DNA of 64,000 bases from Cellulomonas terrae (GTDB taxonomy: Bacteria > Actinomycetota > Actinomycetes > Actinomycetales > Cellulomonadaceae), in NCBI RefSeq assembly GCF_007990265.1, contig NZ_BJWH01000019.1, forward strand, positions 28,903 through 92,902, read 5' to 3'. The notes below the pieces were generated by a model. That model searched no databases, was not told where the DNA came from, and worked only from the letters and a program-made list of their open reading frames with translations. Each line of letters begins with the position of its first letter. Within the stretch, counting starts at the first letter, position 1. This document shows, piece after piece, positions 58,179 to 64,000 of the stretch. The translations under genes were made by a program, and so were the position numbers.

Positions 58179-59585
58179 ATGGTGACGATGACGCGCCTGC
58201 TCGCCCGTGCGACCGCCCCGCTCGGCGCCCTCCTGCTGCTCGCGGCGTGCAGCGGGACACCGGACCCTCCGGAGCGTCGCGACGTCGGCGTCCAGCTCTT
58301 CCAGTGGACGTGGGAGGCGATCGCCACGGAGTGCACGGACACGCTCGGCCCCGCGGGGTACGCCCGGGTGGTCACCAGCCCGCCGCAGGAGCACATCGTC
58401 GGTGAGGAGTGGTGGACCGCCTACCAGCCGGTGAGCTACCGCGTGGAGTCCCGGCTGGGCACGCGCGAGCAGTTCGCGGCGATGGTCGAGACGTGCCACG
58501 ACGCGGGCGTCGACGTGTGGGCGGACGCGGTCGTCAACCACATGACCGGACAGGACGACCCCGGCACCGGCTGGGCGGGCTCGTCGTACAGCCACTACGA
58601 CTACCCCGGGATCTGGACCGACGCCGACTTCCACCACTGCGGCCTGACCGCGAACGACGACATCGCGAGCTACCAGGACGCCGCGCAGGTCCAGACGTGC
58701 GAGCTGGTGAACCTCGCCGACCTCGCCACGGAGACCGACCACGTGCGCTCGACGATCACCGCCTACCTGGAGGACCTGCTCTCCCTCGGTGTCGACGGCT
58801 TCCGCATCGACGCGGCCAAGCACATGGCCGCCGACGACATCGCCGCGATCATCGAGGACCTGCCGGACGGGACAGGCATCGCGCAGGAGGTCATCCGGGG
58901 CAGCGGCGAGCCGATCACCCCCGAGCAGTACCTCGGCAACGGCCAGGTCTACGAGTTCGCGTACGGCGAGGAGCTCCGGGGCGTGCTGGCGGGCTCACCG
59001 CGCCTGGCCCTGGACCTCGGCACGTCGTCGACCTGGGTGCCGTCCGAGCAGGCGGTGGTGTTCGTCGACAACCACGACACCGAGCGCAACGGCTCGACGC
59101 TCAACCACACCGACGGCGAGCAGTACGTGCTGGCGAACGTCCTCATGCTCGCGGGGACGTACGGCACGCCGGTGGTCTACAGCGGCTACGCGTTCTCCGA
59201 CCGCGACGCAGGACCACCGCAGGACTCCGCGGGGCGGGTGCTCGACGCCACGTGCGAGCAGGACGGCGACTGGGTCTGCCAGCACCGCTGGCCCGAGATC
59301 GCCGGCATGGTCGGCTGGCGGAACGCCGTCGGCGACGCACCCCGCCTCGACGAGTGGTCGCAGGGTGACGCGGTGGCGTTCGGGCGGGGCGAGCGCGGGT
59401 TCGTGGTCGTGAACGCCGGTGACGACGAGCTGCGCGCCGACCTGGCGACGAGCCTGCCGGACGGCGACTACTGCGACGTGCTGGCGACGGGCGACTGCAC
59501 CGCGTCGACCGTGCGGGACGGCACCCTCACCGTCGCGGTCCCGCCGCGGTCCGCCCAGGCGTGGGACGTCACGTCCCGACCGTGA
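58179..59585 (+). CDS. Secreted alpha-amylase, GH13, lipoprotein
   Basis: A 468-residue extracellular enzyme that cuts alpha-1,4 links of starch. A signal with lipobox LAAC (residues about 21-24) is followed by the (beta/alpha)8 domain beginning VGVQLFQWTWEAIATEC. Catalytic motifs: DAVVNH, nucleophile Asp in DGFRIDAAKH, acid/base Glu in AQEVIRG and Asp in FVDNHDTERNG. A C-terminal beta domain follows; no starch-binding module is present, so it is the small actinobacterial amylase form. The ATG at 58179 is used; a third in-frame start, ATG 58188, is equally possible. Terminator at 59591. Confidence 0.92.
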   Translation: MVTMTRLLARATAPLGALLLLAACSGTPDPPERRDVGVQLFQWTWEAIATECTDTLGPAGYARVVTSPPQEHIVGEEWWTAYQPVSYRVESRLGTREQFAAMVETCHDAGVDVWADAVVNHMTGQDDPGTGWAGSSYSHYDYPGIWTDADFHHCGLTANDDIASYQDAAQVQTCELVNLADLATETDHVRSTITAYLEDLLSLGVDGFRIDAAKHMAADDIAAIIEDLPDGTGIAQEVIRGSGEPITPEQYLGNGQVYEFAYGEELRGVLAGSPRLALDLGTSSTWVPSEQAVVFVDNHDTERNGSTLNHTDGEQYVLANVLMLAGTYGTPVVYSGYAFSDRDAGPPQDSAGRVLDATCEQDGDWVCQHRWPEIAGMVGWRNAVGDAPRLDEWSQGDAVAFGRGERGFVVVNAGDDELRADLATSLPDGDYCDVLATGDCTASTVRDGTLTVAVPPRSAQAWDVTSRP

Positions 59586-59590
59586 ACGCA

Positions 59591-59621
59591 GGACGGCCCC
59601 GCCGCGAGGGCGGGGCCGTCC
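59591..59621. terminator. Bidirectional 13-bp hairpin
   Basis: GGACGGCCCCGCC (59591-59603) and 59609-59621 pair perfectly with a 5-base loop, between the convergent amylase (ends 59585) and alpha-glucosidase (ends 59629) genes. Confidence 0.8.
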
Positions 59622-59628
59622 GTGCAGG

Positions 59629-61374
59629 TCAGACCGTGTAGCGCGCCCACACCGTGACGTCCGAGGGCACGTGCACCGCACCGTCGTCGCCGACCGTCGG
59701 GTCGGTCGAGGCGAGCAGCAGCTCGGCCCCGGCGGGCAGCGCGATCGGCGTCGGGCCGAGGTTCGCGACGACCAGCACGTCGCGGTTCACGAACGCGATG
59801 ACGTCGTCGCCGAGGCCGTGCAGCCACTCCATCCCGCCCGAGCCGAGAGCGGACTCGCGGCGCAGCTGCAGCGCCGAGCGGTAGGTCTCGTACGTCGACC
59901 CGGGGACGCCGCGCTGCGCGTCCAGGGCGTAGGAGGCCCACTCGGCGGGCTGGGGGAGCCAGGTCACCCCGGTCGGCGAGAAGCCGAAGCCCTCGGCGTC
60001 CGACGCCCACGGCAGCGGCACGCGGCAGCCGTCGCGACCGCGCTCGGCACCGCCGGTCCGGAAGAACGCCGGGTCCTGGCGCAGGTCGTCGTCGAGGGAG
60101 GTGTGGTCGGGCAGTCCGAGCTCCTCGCCCTGGTACAGGTACGCCGAGCCGGGCAGGCCGAGCATGAGCAGCGACGCGCAGCGAGCGCGGCGCAGGCCGA
60201 GGGCCTCGTCGGGCTGCTCGTCGCCGTGCCCGATGCCGTTCGGGCGCGAGCCCGGCTCCGCCAGGCCGAGGCGCGACGCGTGCCGCACGACGTCGTGGTT
60301 CGAGAGCACCCACGTGGTCGGGGCGCCGACGGCGTCGGACGCGCGGTACGAGGCCTCGACGACGGTGCGCAGCGCGGGGGCGTCCCAGTGCGTCGCCAGG
60401 AACGCGAAGTTGAAGGCCTGCTGCATCTCGTCCGGTCGGACGTAGCGGCTCAGCCGGGACAGCGGCTCCACCCACGCCTCGGCGACGAGCGCGCGGTCGC
60501 CGGGGTACTCCGCGAGGACCCTGTGCCACGCGCGGTAGATGTCGTGCACGCCGTCCTGGTCGAACATCGGGCCCTGGTTGCCGGCCCCGGAGACCGAGTC
60601 AACGGCCTCGACGTCGCCTGCGTCTTCGTTCCCCTCGATCATGGACACGTGGCCGTCCCAGTCGGGCAGCCCGGGCGCCTTCACCATGCCGTGCGCGACG
60701 TCGATCCGGAAGCCGTCGACCCCACGGTCGAGCCAGAACCGCAGCACGTCCTCGAACTCGGACCGGACCTCGGGGTGCTCCCAGTCGAGGTCGGGCTGGC
60801 GCGAGTCGAACAGGTGCAGGTACCACTCGCCGGGTGTGCCGTCGGGGTCGGTCGTCCGCGTCCAGGCCGGGCCGCCGAAGATCGACTGCCAGTTGTTGGG
60901 CGGCTCGGTCCCGTCCACGCCGCGGCCCTCACGGAACAGGTAGCGGGCACGCTCCGGGGAGCCCGGGCCCGCCGCCAGGGCAGCCTGGAACCAGACGTGC
61001 TCGTCCGAGGTGTGGTTGGGCACGAGGTCGACGATGACGCGCAGGCCGAGGCGGTGGGCGCGCTCGAGCATCTCGTCGAAGTCCGCGAGCGTGCCGAACA
61101 GCGGGTCGACGTCGCGGTAGTCGGCGACGTCGTACCCGGCGTCGGCCTGCGGGGAGCGGTAGAACGGCGAGAGCCACACGGCGTCGACGCCGAGCTCGGC
61201 CAGGTGGTCCAGCCGCGAGGTCACGCCGGGCAGGTCGCCGATGCCGTCGCCGGACGCGTCGGCGAACGAGCGCGGGTAGACCTGGTAGATCACGGCGTCC
61301 CGCCACCACTCGCCCTCGGGCGCTCCGGCGGTGTGCACCAGGGTGCGCAGGGGTCGGGTGTCGATCGTCGTCAT
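59629..61374 (-). CDS. Alpha-glucosidase / oligo-1,6-glucosidase, GH13
   Basis: A 581-residue cytoplasmic GH13 enzyme that releases glucose from malto-oligosaccharides. Begins WWRDAVIYQVYPRSFADASGDGIGDLPG; conserved motifs are DLVPNHTSDEH, DGFRIDVAHGMVK (nucleophile Asp), LVAEAWV (Glu) and WVLSNHDVVRHASR (Asp). The QPDLDWEHPEVR and LYQGEELGLP segments fit the exo-acting alpha-glucosidase group. No signal peptide. The ATG at 61374 is chosen, with GTGAGG 9 bases upstream; a GTG at 61389 is a longer option. It lies 79 bases downstream of the LacI-type gene on the same strand. Confidence 0.92.
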   Translation of the reverse strand: MTTIDTRPLRTLVHTAGAPEGEWWRDAVIYQVYPRSFADASGDGIGDLPGVTSRLDHLAELGVDAVWLSPFYRSPQADAGYDVADYRDVDPLFGTLADFDEMLERAHRLGLRVIVDLVPNHTSDEHVWFQAALAAGPGSPERARYLFREGRGVDGTEPPNNWQSIFGGPAWTRTTDPDGTPGEWYLHLFDSRQPDLDWEHPEVRSEFEDVLRFWLDRGVDGFRIDVAHGMVKAPGLPDWDGHVSMIEGNEDAGDVEAVDSVSGAGNQGPMFDQDGVHDIYRAWHRVLAEYPGDRALVAEAWVEPLSRLSRYVRPDEMQQAFNFAFLATHWDAPALRTVVEASYRASDAVGAPTTWVLSNHDVVRHASRLGLAEPGSRPNGIGHGDEQPDEALGLRRARCASLLMLGLPGSAYLYQGEELGLPDHTSLDDDLRQDPAFFRTGGAERGRDGCRVPLPWASDAEGFGFSPTGVTWLPQPAEWASYALDAQRGVPGSTYETYRSALQLRRESALGSGGMEWLHGLGDDVIAFVNRDVLVVANLGPTPIALPAGAELLLASTDPTVGDDGAVHVPSDVTVWARYTV

Positions 61375-61453
61375 GCGGGCATGCCTCACTTCGGGGGTGT
61401 CAGAAGGGGGAGGCGCCGTTGCCGAACAGCTGTCCAGGAGGACTCGCGGTCGA

Positions 61454-62527
61454 TCAGAGTACGGCGGAAGCCTCTGTGGTCACAGCGACCGAGGTCAGAG
61501 CTGGTGCGGCGCCCGTGGAGCCTCGGACGATGAGCTCGGGGTGGAACTTCAGCTCGGTCCGGGACGCCGGGGTGCCGTTGATCTCGCCGACGAGGGCGGA
61601 GACGGCGGCGTGCCCCATCGAGAGCACCGGCTGGCGCACGGTGGTCAGGGGCGGGTCGGTGAACGCGATCAGCGGCGAGTCGTCGAAGCCGACCACGGAC
61701 AGGTCGAGCGGCACGGACAGCCCGCGCGAGCGGGCCGCACGGATGGCCCCGAGGGCCATGAGGTCCGAGCCGCAGATGATCGCGGTGTGCCCGGAGTCGA
61801 TGAGCTCGAGGGCTGCGGCCTGGCCGCCCTCGACCGTGAACAGCGTCGTCACGACGTGCGGGTCGGCGTCGGTCACGCCGAGGTGGCGCTCGAGGTTCAG
61901 CGCGAACTCCACCCGCTTGCGAGCCGCGGGCACGAAGCGCTCGGGGCCGATCGCCAGGCCGATCGAGCGATGGCCGAGCGAGACGAGGTGCCGGAACGCG
62001 AGGTCCAGCGCGGCGGAGTCGTCGGTCGACACCGACGGTGCGTCGACCCCCTCGGCGAAGCCGTTGACCAGCACGATCGGCATGCCGCGGCTGCGCAGGC
62101 GGTGGTACCGCTCCTTGCTGGCGGTCGTGTCGGCGTGCAGGCCGGACACGAAGACGATCCCGTCGACGGCGTGCTCGAGCAGCATCTCGACGTACTGGTC
62201 CTCGGTGGTCCCACCGGGGGACTGCGTGCAGAGCAGGGGCGTGTACCCGCGCTCGGTGAGCATCGTCTCGATGACCTGCGCGAACGCGGGGAAGACCGGG
62301 TTCGACAGCTCGGGAACGACGAGGCCGACGAGGCCGGCGGACCGGGTGCGCAGCTTCTCGGGGCGCTCGTAGCCGAGCACGTCGAGAGCCGCCAGCACGG
62401 CTTGCCGCGCCTGGGCCGACACGCCGTGCTTGCCGTTGAGGACCCGAGACACCGTTGCCGTGCTGACGCCGGCCTGCTCGGCCAGATCCGTCAGTCGGGT
62501 GCGCACAGGCGGCAGCGTAGGGGACAC
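61454..62527 (-). CDS. LacI-family transcriptional repressor (MalR-like)
   Basis: A 357-residue regulator. The N-terminal HTH is typical (RLTDLAEQAGVSTATVSRVLNGKHGVSAQARQAV, with LDVLGYERPEKLRTRSAGLVG as hinge helix region), followed by a periplasmic-binding-like sugar domain (VGLVVPELSNPVFPAFAQ, DGIVFVSGLHAD, GPERFVPAARKRVEFA, CGSDLMALGAIRAA, VVGFDDSPLIAFTDPPLTTVRQP). The GTG start at 62527 has AGGAGG 4 bases upstream. It diverges from the sugar-binding protein gene and likely represses that gene, the amylase and itself; the inducer is probably maltose or maltodextrin (inference). Confidence 0.9.
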   Translation of the reverse strand: MSPTLPPVRTRLTDLAEQAGVSTATVSRVLNGKHGVSAQARQAVLAALDVLGYERPEKLRTRSAGLVGLVVPELSNPVFPAFAQVIETMLTERGYTPLLCTQSPGGTTEDQYVEMLLEHAVDGIVFVSGLHADTTASKERYHRLRSRGMPIVLVNGFAEGVDAPSVSTDDSAALDLAFRHLVSLGHRSIGLAIGPERFVPAARKRVEFALNLERHLGVTDADPHVVTTLFTVEGGQAAALELIDSGHTAIICGSDLMALGAIRAARSRGLSVPLDLSVVGFDDSPLIAFTDPPLTTVRQPVLSMGHAAVSALVGEINGTPASRTELKFHPELIVRGSTGAAPALTSVAVTTEASAVL

Positions 62528-62603
62528 CGGACCTCCTCGTCCGTAATCGTTCATGAAGGTCACCGGGACGCCTGGAGCACGCCTCTGAAACCGTTGCCTG
62601 AAA

Positions 62604-62624
62604 GTTACCGTAACGACTTGCAAG
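62604..62624. promoter_or_regulatory. Operator-like repeats in the LacI / sugar-transport promoter region
   Basis: GTTAC-C-GTAAC (62604-62614) and CTTGCAAG (62617-62624) lie side by side between the divergent LacI-family and solute-binding genes. The second overlaps the -35 of the transporter promoter, suited to repression. It shares the TTGCAA half-site with the palindrome at 58152-58169. Confidence 0.6.
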
Positions 62625-62647
62625 CGCTGTGGCAACGAGGCTAACTT
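62618..62647 (+). promoter_or_regulatory. Promoter of the sugar-binding protein gene
   Basis: TTGCAA (62618-62623) and TAACTT (62642-62647) are 18 bases apart; the -10 fits TANNNT. A leader of about 60 bases would follow to the ATG at 62714. Confidence 0.5.
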
Positions 62648-62713
62648 CTGGTCCATCAGGCCAGCGTCGGTGGGGTTCCGCCGCGCGGCACACACCCCAC
62701 TTTGGAGATGACG

Positions 62714-63955
62714 ATGCGACGGAGCATCCCTGTCGTCGCGGCGACGCTCGGCCTCGCGCTGGCGCTCACCGCGTGCTCGGACTCAGGCGACACCGGCGAC
62801 GACTCGTCGGCCGCACCGAGCGAGAGCGCCGCCACCGGCACCCTGACCATGTGGGTCGACGAGACCCGCATCGACGTCATGAAGCCTGTCGTCGAGGAGT
62901 TCCAGGCCGAGACCGGCGTCACGGTCGACCTCGTGCAGAAGCTCTCGGGCGACATCCGCACCGACTTCGTGGCCCAGGTGCCGACGGGCGAGGGCCCGGA
63001 CGTCATCATCGGCGCCCACGACTGGACCGGCGAGTTCGTCAACAACGGCGTCATCGCCCCGGTCGAGCTCGGCGACAAGGCCGACGGCTTCTCGCCCGCC
63101 GCCCTGTCCGCGTTCGCGTACGACGGCGCGCAGTACGGCACGCCCTACGCGATCGAGAACATCGCGCTGGTCCGCAACAACGCGATCCTCGCCGACACGC
63201 CCGCCACGACGTTCGACGAGCTCGTCGCACAGGCCAAGGGTGCCGGCACGCCGTTCTCGGTGATCATCCAGCAGGGTGCCGAGGGCGACGCGTACCACCT
63301 GTACCCGCTGCAGACCTCGTTCGGCGCCCCGGTGTTCGAGTCGAACCCGGACGGCTCCTACAACACGACGCTCGGCCTCGGCGGCCCCAACGGTGACGCC
63401 TTCGCGGCCTACCTGCAGAAGCTCGGCCAGGAGAAGGTCCTCGACCAGGCGGTCGACGGCGAGAAGGCCAAGCAGGCGTTCCTCGACGGCCAGGCGCCGT
63501 ACATCATCACGGGCCCGTGGAACACGACGGCCTTCACCGAGGCCGGCCTCGACATCACCGTCCTGCCCGTGCCGTCGGCCGGCGGCCAGCCCGCTCAGCC
63601 GTTCGTCGGTGTGCAGGGGGCCTTCATCTCCTCGAAGTCGGAGAACGCCGTCCTCGCCAACGAGTTCGTCGTCAACTACCTGACCACCGAGAAGGTCCAG
63701 TCGCAGCTCTACGACCTGGGTGGCCGCCTGCCGGCCCTGACGGCCTCGGCCGACAAGGTCGACGACCCGATCCTCAAGGGCTTCAACGAGGCCGGTGCCA
63801 CCGGTGCGCCGATGCCGTCGATCCCCGAGATGGGCTCGGTCTGGGGCTTCTGGGGCACCACCGAGGTGCAGATCATCAGTGGCCAGGCGGCTGACCCCGC
63901 GGCGGCGTGGAACACCATGACCGCCAACATCCAGGGTGCGATCGACGCCGGCTGA
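62714..63955 (+). CDS. Sugar ABC transporter solute-binding lipoprotein (maltose type)
   Basis: A 413-residue cluster D extracellular binding protein. Signal with lipobox LTAC (residues 17-20), then a Ser/Asp linker and the MalE-like fold: GTLTMWVDETRIDVMKPVVEEFQAETGV, GEGPDVIIGAHDWTGEFVNNGVIAPV, TPYAIENIALVRN, AYIITGPWNTTAF-type cleft residues (PYIITGPWNT), and the C-terminal lobe FISSKSENAVLANEFVVNYLTT. The ATG at 62714 follows TGGAG by 6 bases; the ATG at 62708 and TTG at 62702 are too close to it. Permease genes would lie past the right edge. Maltodextrin is the likely ligand from context. Confidence 0.92.
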   Translation: MRRSIPVVAATLGLALALTACSDSGDTGDDSSAAPSESAATGTLTMWVDETRIDVMKPVVEEFQAETGVTVDLVQKLSGDIRTDFVAQVPTGEGPDVIIGAHDWTGEFVNNGVIAPVELGDKADGFSPAALSAFAYDGAQYGTPYAIENIALVRNNAILADTPATTFDELVAQAKGAGTPFSVIIQQGAEGDAYHLYPLQTSFGAPVFESNPDGSYNTTLGLGGPNGDAFAAYLQKLGQEKVLDQAVDGEKAKQAFLDGQAPYIITGPWNTTAFTEAGLDITVLPVPSAGGQPAQPFVGVQGAFISSKSENAVLANEFVVNYLTTEKVQSQLYDLGGRLPALTASADKVDDPILKGFNEAGATGAPMPSIPEMGSVWGFWGTTEVQIISGQAADPAAAWNTMTANIQGAIDAG

Positions 63956-63974
63956 CGCCTCGCTCGACCGGCTC

Positions 63975-64000
63975 GCCGAGGTCCTGACCAGGGCCTCGGC
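63975..64000 (+). terminator. Hairpin after the sugar-binding protein gene
   Basis: GCCGAGGTCCTG (63975-63986) pairs with CAGGGCCTCGGC (63989-64000) with one mismatch and a 2-base tip, running to the window edge. Such hairpins often lower expression of permease genes relative to the binding protein. Confidence 0.5.

Overview
The window is very GC-rich chromosomal DNA from an actinobacterium. An actinobacterial origin is supported by frequent GTG starts, ATGA/GTGA gene overlaps, a mycothiol-dependent maleylpyruvate isomerase-type protein, a SigE-family sigma/anti-sigma pair and a CIRCE-hrcA-dnaJ locus. Core gene order (comEC-holA-rpsT-lepA-hemW-hrcA-dnaJ-rsmE-phoH-ybeY-corC-era ... recO-uppS ... 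glyS-dusB) and the sugar genes at the right edge suggest Micrococcales, probably Cellulomonadaceae. The genus is an inference. I see no tRNA, rRNA, IS element, prophage or CRISPR array.

Layout. 1-2.6 kb: end of comEC and holA. 2.6-5.9 kb: an accessory patch with two EAL-like proteins (one with ligands intact, one degenerate), a tiny secreted peptide gene and an XRE-TPR regulator. 6-11.2 kb: rpsT, a PemK/MazF-like toxin, and the conserved trio of circularly permuted ATP-grasp, alpha-E and transglutaminase proteins. 11.3-26.6 kb: translation and stress core (lepA, hemW, hrcA, dnaJ, rsmE, phoH, ybeY, a CorC-like protein, era) with a few membrane proteins. 26.7-45.1 kb: ten tightly packed genes on one strand encoding a PP2C phosphatase, FHA protein, Ser/Thr kinase, a 2033-residue FN3/Ig-like surface protein, MoxR ATPase, DUF58 protein, a transglutaminase-fold membrane protein lacking its catalytic Cys and His, an RDD-FHA protein and two membrane-anchored beta-propeller proteins. 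This resembles the bifidobacterial PFNA cluster (protein kinase, FN3, AAA, DUF58, transglutaminase, PP2C, FHA) and extends it. 45.2-47.1 kb: leuA behind a leucine leader peptide and hairpin. 47.1-54.3 kb: a GH114-type lipoprotein, recO-uppS, a DedA-like protein, a znuABC zinc importer with a Zur-like box, and glyS. 54.3-57.1 kb: sigma/anti-sigma pair and dusB. 57.2-64 kb: a maltodextrin-type locus with a PfkB kinase, secreted alpha-amylase, cytoplasmic alpha-glucosidase, LacI-family repressor and the solute-binding protein of a sugar importer, with inverted-repeat operators in both divergent promoter regions.

How parts may work together. The kinase, phosphatase and two FHA proteins form a phospho-Thr signalling set next to a giant extracellular protein and the MoxR/DUF58/transglutaminase-like module, suggesting phosphorylation control of an envelope structure. 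The small secreted peptide directly upstream of an XRE-TPR regulator has the arrangement of an RRNPP-type peptide-sensing system and is the best candidate here for an undescribed signalling pair. In the sugar locus, amylase would cut starch outside the cell, the binding protein and its importer (off the right edge) would take up oligomers, alpha-glucosidase would hydrolyse them inside, and the LacI-type protein would repress the set.
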